From Thermoplasmatales archaeon (GTDB taxonomy: Archaea > Thermoplasmatota > E2 > UBA202 > JdFR-43), in the NCBI GenBank assembly GCA_014361195.1, contig JACIWA010000006.1, positions 1-64,000 of the forward strand: 64,000 nucleotides of DNA, read 5' to 3'. The notes below the pieces were generated by a model. That model did no database searches, had not been told where the DNA came from, and saw only the letters and a list, made by a program, of their open reading frames with translations. Shown in pieces: positions 43,534 to 51,130 of this stretch; position 1 is the first letter of the stretch; every line of letters begins with the position of its first letter. The position numbers and the translations under genes were made by a program.

Positions 43534-44195
43534 TGAAAAAATGGGTTTTTATTCCCGCCATATTGCTTTTAATCCTTTTTGGATGCCTGGGTGAGAAAAA
43601 TCCGCCTGTAGTTGAAATAAAAATTGATGGAAAGCAAGGTGAAGCGGGCTGGTTTATTAGCGATGTAAGGTTATCAATAAATGCGTATGATAATGAAAGC
43701 GGGATAAAAGAAATAAAATATAGAATAAATGGCGAGCAATGGCGGGAATATGTAGGAATTCCTTACAGTATTAATCAAGATGGCTATTATCTTGTTGAAT
43801 ATATTGCTGTTGATGGAAAAAATAATGAAGCAAGAGGAAATTTAACAATAAAAATAGATAGGACAAAGCCGAGCATTAATTTTGAAAATTTTGAAAAAGG
43901 ATACATATATTTCAGGGGTAAAAAAATACTGACGCCTAGGATACCCCATGATACAATGATAATAGGTGGATATAATATAATAGCCAGCTCGAATGATAGT
44001 ACTTCTGGGGTTAAAAAAGTTGAATTTTATATGGGAGAAAATTTAGCATTGGAAAAATACGAGCCTCCATATGAGTGGGAAATAAATAGAGGTATAGGAG
44101 TTTATAATATAACCGCAATAGCATATGATAATGCGGGAAATAAAAATGAAATTATGGTAGAAGAAGTGCAATTGATAAATATATTCGGGAGATAA
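43533..44195 (+). CDS. Lipoprotein-like surface protein with two Ig-like domains
   Basis: 220 residues from ATG 43533, whose A is the last base of the protease stop codon. A lipobox-like signal (LLLILFGCLG) would lipidate the Cys near residue 18. Then come an Ig-like domain with YDNESGIKEIKYRINGEQW and VDGKNNEARGNLTIKIDRTKP, and the C-terminal module shared with the M28 peptidase and the 770-residue protein (GYIYFRGKKI, VKKVEFYMGENL, PPYEWEI, AYDNAGNKNEI, INIFG). Likely a partner that keeps the protease at the cell surface. Confidence 0.82.
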   Translation: MKKWVFIPAILLLILFGCLGEKNPPVVEIKIDGKQGEAGWFISDVRLSINAYDNESGIKEIKYRINGEQWREYVGIPYSINQDGYYLVEYIAVDGKNNEARGNLTIKIDRTKPSINFENFEKGYIYFRGKKILTPRIPHDTMIIGGYNIIASSNDSTSGVKKVEFYMGENLALEKYEPPYEWEINRGIGVYNITAIAYDNAGNKNEIMVEEVQLINIFGR

Positions 44196-44197
44196 AT

Positions 44198-45337
44198 CTA
44201 TGTAACTATATCTTCCAGCTTATCATTTTCAATTGCCATTTTAATTTCAAGAGCAATTCTCCTTCCAGTTGACATATTGCTTCTCCATAACGAATTTCCA
44301 TAAGGATGACCAATTGCCATATGTATATTTGTTCCTCCTCCAATGCGAGGTGCTACATCATATATATAAAAATTCAAATCTTTGTCAACACATGTCTGCA
44401 AGCAGAAGGGGCCGATTATTCCATCATAATATTTTTTGCAAGCTTCCACAAATTTCTCACCGAGCATAAAAGCTTTTTCAAGCAACGACTCTCGCAGGGT
44501 TGCGCTGTTATGCCCGCATACAGTATATTCAGGTATTCTTTGCTTTTCTGACAGGCTTAGCTGTTGCTCCGCGGGCAAGCGAACATGCCCGTCTAAACTT
44601 GTTTCGAAACGCCAATCTATGCCAAGCAATTCAATTTGCTCCAGCAAGGGAGAATAGAAGAAATCAAGATTAAATACTGGCCCTATTATATATCTCTCTA
44701 TTCTTGCTTTTTCTAAATCCTCTCTATTTATCACTCCTTGATTTATAAGCGCTTCAGATTTTTCTTTATATTCTTTATAGGAAGAGCAAGTGAAAAAACC
44801 TCTCTCAAGTTTTTTAACTCCGTGATGAAGCTTTACTATGCATAGCTCATCTATATCTCTTGCATCTTCTATCTTCTCCGGAAAGGACAATCCACATTTT
44901 TCAAGAAGCCAGTAATAATTCTTTTCCTCCTCTCTTTCCTCTATTCTTAAAAGTTTTCTTGAGCCAAAAAGAGGAATGAAGAAATTATTCTCAATTTCAT
45001 CAATTTTGCAATAGGAAGTGAATGACCTATTTGGAACAAAAACCGCATTCCTTTCTTTTAACTTTTTTTGATTTTCCTCATTTATTATATAGCTGAATTT
45101 TTCCAGATTAATTACTTCATCCACTATACCAATTTCTCTTTTACCGATTTTCCTGCTCTTAAAATAGATACTATATGTTTTATCTCTTCCTTTCTGGCAG
45201 ATGGCTATTGTTTTAAAATTCTCTTCTTTTGCGCCATCAAAAACGTCCAAAGCGGAGTGAGATGCTATAGCGGATATACTTATATTTTCAAGATCATATT
45301 CTTTTAAAATTTCAATTATTTGGCTTTTCTCAATCAT
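44198..45337 (-). CDS. purP: FAICAR synthetase (formate-dependent), archaeal purine pathway
   Basis: PurP makes FAICAR from AICAR, formate and ATP, replacing the bacterial PurH step. 379 residues from ATG 45337 (a GTG at 45349 is unlikely). Family features: SISAIASHSALDVFDGAKEENFKTIAIC at the start, FVPNRSFTSYC, FFIPLFGSRKLLRIEER, VKLHHGVKK, GPVFNLDFFYSP, LGIDWRFETSLDG and APRIGGGTNIHM. A TTAAATTAAAATA box about 25 bases upstream supports a leaderless start. The promoter region is shared with divergent egsA. Confidence 0.95.
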   Translation of the reverse strand: MIEKSQIIEILKEYDLENISISAIASHSALDVFDGAKEENFKTIAICQKGRDKTYSIYFKSRKIGKREIGIVDEVINLEKFSYIINEENQKKLKERNAVFVPNRSFTSYCKIDEIENNFFIPLFGSRKLLRIEEREEEKNYYWLLEKCGLSFPEKIEDARDIDELCIVKLHHGVKKLERGFFTCSSYKEYKEKSEALINQGVINREDLEKARIERYIIGPVFNLDFFYSPLLEQIELLGIDWRFETSLDGHVRLPAEQQLSLSEKQRIPEYTVCGHNSATLRESLLEKAFMLGEKFVEACKKYYDGIIGPFCLQTCVDKDLNFYIYDVAPRIGGGTNIHMAIGHPYGNSLWRSNMSTGRRIALEIKMAIENDKLEDIVT

Positions 45338-45417
45338 GAAGTTAAACACATTACATATTTTAATTTAATCGCTTGTAAAAAGCAAAAATTATATTTTTGA
45401 ATATTGTATAATAACTA

Positions 45418-46473
45418 ATGCCTTTTAGCAAATCAAAGCAGATGGAATTTCCTCGCGAGGTTGTTGTGGGACACGATGTAATGGAAGAGATAAATGATTT
45501 ATGCAGTAGAGTAAGGGTTAAAGAAAAAGGTCTAATTGTAACAGGAAATATAACGAAAAAAATTGCGGGAGATAAAATCTATTCCTTACTAAATAAGAAT
45601 TATGAAATAAGTACAATTTCTGTTGAAAAATCTACAATGAGTGAGGTGAGAAAAGTACAGAGATTTTCAAAAAAAAATGAAATTGAATTTATGGTGGCGG
45701 TTGGCGGGGGGAGTGTTATAGATGTTACAAAACTTGCTTCCTATAAATGTGATCTGCCTTTTATAAGTGTTCCAACCGCAGCATCTCATGATGGAATTGC
45801 ATCTCCTATGGCATCAATAAAGGAAAATGGAATATCTTTATCGAAAGAGGCATCGTCCCCAATCGCTGTACTTGCGGATACTTCAATAATCTCTAAAGCA
45901 CCCTACCGAATGCTTGCCTCAGGGTGTGCGGATGTTTTATCCAATTTAACCGCAATACTCGACTGGAAGTTAGCGGAGAGGGTTAAAGGGGAGTATTATA
46001 GCTCTTTTGCATCCGCCTTGGCTGAGACAGCAGCAAAATCAATAATTCACAATGCAAATATTATAAAGCCAGGTATAGAGGAAGGAGTATGGGTAGCGGT
46101 GAAATCAATGATTGTTTCTGGAGTTGCAATGAGTGTTGCAAACTCATCTCGTCCCGCAAGCGGAGCGGAGCACATGTTCTCTCATGCGCTGGATAAAATT
46201 TCGTCTGGCAAGGGTTTGCATGGTGAAAAATGTGGAATTGGAGCAATAATGATGATGTACCTTCATGGAGGAGATTGGGAGAGAATAAGAGATACATTGA
46301 AGGAAATAGGCGCACCAACAACCGCCAAAGAAATAGGACTTCATAGAAAGGATGTTATAAAAGCTCTTACAATTGCTCATAAAATAAGACCGAATAGATA
46401 TACTATTCTTGGAACAGATGGAATTACAAAAGATGCTGCTGAAAAAATTGTTAGAATAACGGGGGTGGTATGA
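45418..46473 (+). CDS. egsA: sn-Glycerol-1-phosphate dehydrogenase
   Basis: This enzyme makes the G1P backbone of archaeal ether lipids from dihydroxyacetone phosphate. The 351 residues include GGGSVIDVTKLAS (NAD site, near residue 97), SVPTAASHDGIASPMASI, the zinc ligands in HMFSHALD and GLHGEKCGIG and ADVLSNLTAILDW. Start ATG 45418. It is a diagnostic archaeal gene and confirms the host. It overlaps the UPF0179 gene. Confidence 0.97.
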   Translation: MPFSKSKQMEFPREVVVGHDVMEEINDLCSRVRVKEKGLIVTGNITKKIAGDKIYSLLNKNYEISTISVEKSTMSEVRKVQRFSKKNEIEFMVAVGGGSVIDVTKLASYKCDLPFISVPTAASHDGIASPMASIKENGISLSKEASSPIAVLADTSIISKAPYRMLASGCADVLSNLTAILDWKLAERVKGEYYSSFASALAETAAKSIIHNANIIKPGIEEGVWVAVKSMIVSGVAMSVANSSRPASGAEHMFSHALDKISSGKGLHGEKCGIGAIMMMYLHGGDWERIRDTLKEIGAPTTAKEIGLHRKDVIKALTIAHKIRPNRYTILGTDGITKDAAEKIVRITGVV

Positions 46474-46886
46474 TGGTTGTAACACTTGTTGGGGTAAAGA
46501 TGGCAAAGGAAGGAAATGAGTTTATATATTATGGAACAACAAATACTTGCAAGAATTGCAAACTAAAAACGGTTTGCTCAAATCTTGAAGAAGGAAGGAT
46601 TTATAAAATACTGAGGATAAGAGAAAAAAAGCATGATTGCCCATTGCATGAAGGAGGCGTTATTGCGGTCGAAGTTGAAAAAATACCTTATGAAGTGAAT
46701 GTGAAGGATCAAGAAGCGGAAGCTACATCTATAAGCTTCAAACCAACAAGATGCAATGAATTTTCTTGCAATGAATATCAGATCTGCAACTCAAAGATAA
46801 AAGAAAAAGAATACAGGATATTAAGAGTTTTAGGAGAAGTTGAATGCGCAAAGGGATATAAACTAAAAAAAGTAGTTATTGATTGA
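46470..46886 (+). CDS. UPF0179 family cysteine-rich protein
   Basis: 138 residues. The start VTLVGVKMAKEGNEFIYYGTT, CKNCKLKTVCSNLEEGRIYKILRIREKKHDCPLHEGGV and the second half with CNEFSCNEYQIC and VLGEVECAKGYKLKKVV are characteristic of the archaeal UPF0179 family. About nine cysteines suggest a metal or iron-sulfur site. Function is not established. Two ATGs (46470 and 46473) overlap the egsA stop; the tRNA-Val gene begins right after its stop on the other strand. Confidence 0.87.
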   Translation: MMVVTLVGVKMAKEGNEFIYYGTTNTCKNCKLKTVCSNLEEGRIYKILRIREKKHDCPLHEGGVIAVEVEKIPYEVNVKDQEAEATSISFKPTRCNEFSCNEYQICNSKIKEKEYRILRVLGEVECAKGYKLKKVVID

Positions 46887-46959
46887 TGGGCTCGGAGGGG
46901 TTCGAACCCTCGACCTCCTGCTCGTGAAGCAGGCATCATAACCTCTAGACCACGAGCCC
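46887..46959 (-). tRNA. tRNA-Val (CAC)
   Basis: The minus strand folds into a standard 73-base cloverleaf: acceptor GGGCTCG/CGAGCCC with discriminator A, anticodon stem CCTGC/GCAGG with loop TTCACGA (anticodon CAC), and T-arm GAGGGTTCGAACCCCTC. No intron; CCA is not encoded. Confidence 0.95.
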
Positions 46960-46962
46960 ATG

Positions 46963-47037
46963 CGGGCGTGGCGGGATTTGAACCCGCGACCACTGGCTTA
47001 GAAGGCCAGTGCCCTATCCTGGCTGGGCCACACGCCC
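46963..47037 (-). tRNA. tRNA-Arg (TCT)
   Basis: Minus-strand cloverleaf of 75 bases: acceptor GGGCGTG/CACGCCC with discriminator G, anticodon stem CTGGC/GCCAG with loop CTTCTAA (anticodon TCT), T-arm GCGGGTTCAAATCCCGC. It is three bases from tRNA-Val and probably shares its transcript. It decodes AGA, a common Arg codon in this AT-rich genome. Confidence 0.95.
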
Positions 47038-47078
47038 TAAAATGAAAAGCTTTTTGTTTTTAAAATATTTCTTACGAT

Positions 47079-47300
47079 TTATTCATATTGAGCTGCTTCA
47101 TCAATGTATTCCTTCACTTCTCCATCTTTTATAAAAACAGGGTGGGAGATTATTGTTCTCCTACAGCAATACCTCTTTATATTTAGTTCATCCAAAACTT
47201 TTTTTGGGTCCTCACCATTGAGATAGACCCTTTTTTTGTATTCCTCAAATGCGGAGGCAATTACTTTTCCACAGGTAAAGCATCTTACAGGAATAATCAT
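47079..47300 (-). CDS. rpoN: RNA polymerase subunit N (Rpb10 homologue)
   Basis: 73 residues, the zinc-binding small subunit of archaeal RNA polymerase. [15 protein letters not shown] at the start and [11 protein letters not shown] give the C-x2-C ... CC zinc site. Last gene of the L18e-L13-S9-RpoN operon, the usual archaeal order, four bases after rps9. Confidence 0.96.
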   Translation of the reverse strand: MIIPVRCFTCGKVIASAFEEYKKRVYLNGEDPKKVLDELNIKRYCCRRTIISHPVFIKDGEVKEYIDEAAQYE

Positions 47301-47304
47301 TTTT

Positions 47305-47700
47305 TCACCTATATGATTTCTGCCTCTTCTTCCTTGCTCCTCTTCCGAGCTGTTTCTTGGGCTCCTTTCTCCTTACATCACTCACCAGAAGTGTTCTGTC
47401 ATACTGCATGTAAAGGTTTCTCAATTCCTCATCATTAACAAAATCGCAAATTGCTTTTGCTATGGCGGTTCGCACCGCCTCCGCCTGGCTTATTGGGCCT
47501 CCCCCACTTACGGTTACATCTATGTTTATTTTATCTTTGTATTTTTCAGCGAGCTGAATTGGCTCTCCTGCAATTTGCTGGAAATATTTTGGATATGCAT
47601 CCAGAAGGATTTTATTTATTCTTATCACTCCTTTTCCTTTTTCTATGTATGCTCTTGCTATTGCACTTTTTCTTTTCCCGTAAGATATCACTTCGGCCAT
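47305..47700 (-). CDS. rps9: Ribosomal protein S9 (uS9)
   Basis: 131 residues with [46 protein letters not shown], and the C-terminal [18 protein letters not shown] tail that reaches the P-site. Overlaps rpl13 by 13 bases. Confidence 0.97.
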   Translation of the reverse strand: MAEVISYGKRKSAIARAYIEKGKGVIRINKILLDAYPKYFQQIAGEPIQLAEKYKDKINIDVTVSGGGPISQAEAVRTAIAKAICDFVNDEELRNLYMQYDRTLLVSDVRRKEPKKQLGRGARKKRQKSYR

Positions 47701-48101
47701 TTTACACCCAAGTAGCTAGATAATTCTTTTAGGGTTATATAATTTGTTGATTTTTTGAAATTTGTTTTTTCTATTTGTTTATCCGCCAGCTCAGGAGGTA
47801 AGCCAATAAATACTTTTAATCTTTTATAAGCTTTTCTACCCTTTGGTTGTTGGTATTTAAGCATTCCTCTTATAGCCCTTTTAACTATCATATGAGGTAA
47901 TCTCGGGAAATATGGCCCTTTTCTTTTCATTCCCCCTATTTTCCTTTTTTCCATATACCTTCTTATTATCTCTTTTTTATTTCCATTTATTATTGCTTTC
48001 TCCGCATTTACAATAAATACTTCCTCTCCCTGCAAAAGCATTTTTGCAACAACAGATGAAAGCCTTCCAAGAGGAGCATCAGTAGCATCTATAACTCGCA
48101 T
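47688..48101 (-). CDS. rpl13: Ribosomal protein L13 (uL13)
   Basis: 137 residues: DATDAPLGRLSSVVAKMLLQGEEVFIVNAEKAII, then RGMLKYQQPKGRKAYKRLKVFIGLPPEL. Complete archaeal L13. Starts directly after rpl18e. Confidence 0.97.
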   Translation of the reverse strand: MRVIDATDAPLGRLSSVVAKMLLQGEEVFIVNAEKAIINGNKKEIIRRYMEKRKIGGMKRKGPYFPRLPHMIVKRAIRGMLKYQQPKGRKAYKRLKVFIGLPPELADKQIEKTNFKKSTNYITLKELSSYLGVKWPK

Positions 48102-48461
48102 TTAACCACCTAAAATTCTTACATTACTTCCTTCTGGATTTTTTTCCGCAATCTCAACTAAGCTATAGCATTTTCCTCCCGCTTCTTCTATCTTCTTTTT
48201 TGCTGATTTTGAGAATTTGAGAGCAGCAACCTCAATTTTTCCTGCATCTCCCAACCCAAGAACTTTTCCAGGAACAATTGCTACTTCTCCTTCCCTTAAA
48301 TTTTTCACAATTTTTCCAACATTTACCTCCGCAAAATTTTTTGATGGCTTCTCTAGCTTCCTTGCTATCACTTCCCATATTCGAGAATTATTTCTTCTAG
48401 CAACTTCTCTAAGCATATTTATTGTTTTTATTAGTTGGGGGTTAGTTTTCTTTCTTTTCAT
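48102..48461 (-). CDS. rpl18e: Ribosomal protein L18e (eL18)
   Basis: 119 residues: TNPQLIKTINMLREVARRNNSRIWEVIARKLEKP, VNVGKIVKNLREGEVAIVPGKVLGLGDAG and the C-terminal ARILGG-like end. First gene of the operon; a TATA-like CTTATAAAATAG lies near 48486-48497, about 30 bases before the ATG. Confidence 0.97.
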   Translation of the reverse strand: MKRKKTNPQLIKTINMLREVARRNNSRIWEVIARKLEKPSKNFAEVNVGKIVKNLREGEVAIVPGKVLGLGDAGKIEVAALKFSKSAKKKIEEAGGKCYSLVEIAEKNPEGSNVRILGG

Positions 48462-48568
48462 TTAGGCAAGTATAATGAACTATTTTATAAGATTTATGCT
48501 TTCCCTTAATTGATTGAGTTTATCAAAGCACTGCTAAAAGAATTTATATATAAAACCTTTATAGGAGT

Positions 48569-49558
48569 ATGGAATTGGAGAAGCTTAGATTTGGGACTGA
48601 GCTGATAAAGAGAGGATTTGCAAAAATGCAGAAAGGAGGAGTAATCATGGATGTAACTAATGCTGAGCAGGCGATGATTGCTGAAGAGGCAGGGGCGGTT
48701 GCGGTGATGGCGCTGCATAAGGTGCCAGCGGATATAAGAGCAAGTGGTGGGGTTGCGAGGATGGCGGATCCCGAGAAAATAGAGGAGATAATGGATGCGG
48801 TGACAATTCCAGTGATGGCAAAGTGCAGAATAGGGCATGTAATGGAGGCAAGAGCTCTTGAAGCATTAGGAGTGGATATGATAGATGAAAGTGAGGTTTT
48901 AACTCCCGCTGATAATTTTTTCCATATAGATAAGAGAAAATTTGTTGTTCCTTTTGTTTGTGGTGCGAGAAGCTTGGGTGAAGCATGCAGAAGGATATGG
49001 GAAGGGGCGGCAATGATAAGGACAAAAGGTGAGGCGGGCACAGGCAATGTTGTTGAAGCAGTGAAGCATATGAGGATAATAAATTTTTCAATAAATAAAG
49101 TAGCAAGAATGAGTGAGGAAGAAATTTTATCTCTCGCGGAAAAATACTCAAAAGCTTATCTAAAGCTTGGAGAAGAAGTCTCTAAGGATGGTATAAGTTA
49201 TGAAGGGATTGAGATATATGAAAATTATACGCTGGAGCAAATTAGCGAGGGAATTTATGAGATATTAATTGAAATAAAGAAACTTAAAAGGCTACCAGTT
49301 GTAAATTTTGCTGCGGGTGGGATAGCAACTCCAGCAGATGCAGCTATGATGATGTACCTTGGTGCAGATGGTGTTTTTGTTGGCTCTGGAATTTTTAAAT
49401 CATCTAATCCAAAGGCCTATGCAATGGCTATAGTTGAAGCGACGAATAATTGGAAAGATGCGAAAGTTGTTGCGGATGTCTCGAAAGGATTAGGAGAAGC
49501 AATGAAAGGAGAAGAAATAGATAAACTCGTTGAAAAATTTGAGATAAGAGGGTTATGA
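48569..49558 (+). CDS. pdxS: Pyridoxal 5'-phosphate synthase, synthase subunit
   Basis: PdxS builds PLP from ribose 5-phosphate, glyceraldehyde 3-phosphate and ammonia. 329 residues: [42 protein letters not shown], the Schiff-base Lys in VMAKCRIGH (near residue 92), [13 protein letters not shown] and [42 protein letters not shown] box is 20-25 bases upstream. It overlaps pdxT by four bases and receives ammonia from it. Confidence 0.97.
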   Translation: MELEKLRFGTELIKRGFAKMQKGGVIMDVTNAEQAMIAEEAGAVAVMALHKVPADIRASGGVARMADPEKIEEIMDAVTIPVMAKCRIGHVMEARALEALGVDMIDESEVLTPADNFFHIDKRKFVVPFVCGARSLGEACRRIWEGAAMIRTKGEAGTGNVVEAVKHMRIINFSINKVARMSEEEILSLAEKYSKAYLKLGEEVSKDGISYEGIEIYENYTLEQISEGIYEILIEIKKLKRLPVVNFAAGGIATPADAAMMMYLGADGVFVGSGIFKSSNPKAYAMAIVEATNNWKDAKVVADVSKGLGEAMKGEEIDKLVEKFEIRGL

Positions 49559-50124
49559 AAGTTGCAGTTCTTGCATTTCAAGGGGATGTTGAGGAGCATG
49601 TTGAAATAGCAAATAAGTCAATTGAAAAAATAGGCAAGGGACATGCTTTCGCAACTATAAATAAGGAAGAGATAAGAGAAGCGGATGCATTGATTATTCC
49701 TGGGGGAGAGAGTACCACAATAACAAAATTAATGCATAAAAGTGGGGTTGCGGATGAAATTAAAAAATTTGCAAGCAAAGGCAAGCCAATCATGGGCACA
49801 TGTGCGGGATGCATAGTCATTGGAAAAAATGAACGAGTCAATTCTTTAGGTCTTATAGATATATGGGTGAGAAGGAATGCTTTTGGAAGGCAGAAGGAAA
49901 GTTTTGAAGTAAAATTAAATATAAAGGATATAGGGGATTTTAATTGCATTTTTATAAGGGCTCCTTTGATAGAGAGAGCGGGGGAAAAAGTAGAGGTGCT
50001 TGCAAAATTTGATGATAAAATAGTTATGGCAAGAGAAAAAAATATTCTCGCCCTATCTTTCCATCCAGAGCTTACAGAAGACACAAGAATTCATGAATAT
50101 TTTTTAAAAATGGCTGATATATAA
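49555..50124 (+). CDS. pdxT: Pyridoxal 5'-phosphate synthase, glutaminase subunit
   Basis: 189-residue glutamine amidotransferase that feeds ammonia to Pdx[27 protein letters not shown], the nucleophile [11 protein letters not shown] (Cys near residue 83), [12 protein letters not shown] and the His/Glu of [16 protein letters not shown] are all present. Confidence 0.96.
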   Translation: MKVAVLAFQGDVEEHVEIANKSIEKIGKGHAFATINKEEIREADALIIPGGESTTITKLMHKSGVADEIKKFASKGKPIMGTCAGCIVIGKNERVNSLGLIDIWVRRNAFGRQKESFEVKLNIKDIGDFNCIFIRAPLIERAGEKVEVLAKFDDKIVMAREKNILALSFHPELTEDTRIHEYFLKMADI

Positions 50125-50126
50125 CC

Positions 50127-51098
50127 ATGGCAAAAATATTCATTACAAGGCGATTGCCTGAAGAAGGATTGAATTTGTTAAAAGGGCACGAGCTTGAGAT
50201 ATATGAAGGAGATGCCCCTCCAAGTAAGGAAGAGATTATAGAAGGAGTTAAAGGAAAGGATGCTTTGATATGCTTGCTAACAGATAGGATAGATGCAGAG
50301 GTTATTGAGAAAGGAAAAAATCTTAAAATAATAGCGAACTATGCGGTTGGAGTAGATAACATAGCTATTGAGGAAGCGACAAAAAGAGGAATATTTATAA
50401 CAAACACCCCAGGTGTTCTTACTGAAACAGTTGCGGATCTGGCCTGGGCCTTAATGATGGCGATTGCTAGAAGAATTGTTGAAGGGGATGAATTTGTGAG
50501 GCAAAGAAAATTTAAGGGATGGGCTCCTATGCTTTTGTTGGGAAGAGATATATATGGAAAAACTCTGGGAGTAATAGGAGCGGGTAGAATAGGGAAAGCT
50601 TTTGCGAAGCGTGCAACAGGCTTTTCGATGAAAATCTTGTATTATGGTAAGCGTAGAGATGAAGAATTTGAAAATGAGACAAATGCAAGATTTGTTGGCT
50701 TGCATGAATTGCTAAGAGAATCTGATTTTGTTTCTCTTCATCTCCCTTTAACCAAAGATACATATCACATAATAGGAGAAAATGAGCTAAGGATGATGAA
50801 AAAAACCGCCTACCTTATAAACACTTCCCGTGGTAAATGTGTGGATGAAAAAGCGCTTGTAAAGGCTCTCAAAGAAGGATGGATAGCAGGTGCAGCGCTG
50901 GATGTTTATGAAAATGAGCCAGAGGTAAGTGAGGAACTCCTTTCTTTAAAAAATGTTGTGCTTGCTCCTCATACTGGCTCAGCATCTTATGAAACTAGAA
51001 CAAAGATGGCAATAATGGTTGCTGAAAATGTAATATCTGCATTAAATGGAAAAATACCCCCGCAATGTTTAAATCCGGAAGCAATAAATTATAGATGA
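50127..51098 (+). CDS. D-2-hydroxyacid dehydrogenase (glyoxylate/hydroxypyruvate reductase type)
   Basis: 323 residues. NAD site GVIGAGRIGKAFAKRATGF (near residue 150), catalytic Arg in NTSRGKCVDEKALVKAL (near 238), Glu in DVYENEPEV, and the His of VLAPHTGSASYETR (near 288). Similar in layout to archaeal GyaR glyoxylate reductase; phosphoglycerate dehydrogenase is less likely because no regulatory ACT domain is present. The start is three bases after pdxT. The promoter of alaS overlaps its end. Confidence 0.88.
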   Translation: MAKIFITRRLPEEGLNLLKGHELEIYEGDAPPSKEEIIEGVKGKDALICLLTDRIDAEVIEKGKNLKIIANYAVGVDNIAIEEATKRGIFITNTPGVLTETVADLAWALMMAIARRIVEGDEFVRQRKFKGWAPMLLLGRDIYGKTLGVIGAGRIGKAFAKRATGFSMKILYYGKRRDEEFENETNARFVGLHELLRESDFVSLHLPLTKDTYHIIGENELRMMKKTAYLINTSRGKCVDEKALVKALKEGWIAGAALDVYENEPEVSEELLSLKNVVLAPHTGSASYETRTKMAIMVAENVISALNGKIPPQCLNPEAINYR

Positions 51099-51100
51099 AA

Positions 51101-51112
51101 AATAAATATATA
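51101..51112 (+). promoter_or_regulatory. TATA box of alaS
   Basis: AATAAATATATA at 51101-51112 is centred 25 bases before the ATG at 51131. It lies three bases after the stop of the dehydrogenase gene. It argues that alaS starts at 51131 from its own leaderless promoter rather than at the upstream in-frame ATG 51095, which would place the promoter inside the coding sequence. Confidence 0.65.
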
Positions 51113-51130
51113 TTTTCCCAATATTATACA

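Noticed and set aside
48559-49151. Two overlapping minus-strand frames (162 and 164 codons) antisense to pdxS
   Set aside because: Both are products of the codon bias of the strongly conserved pdxS gene.
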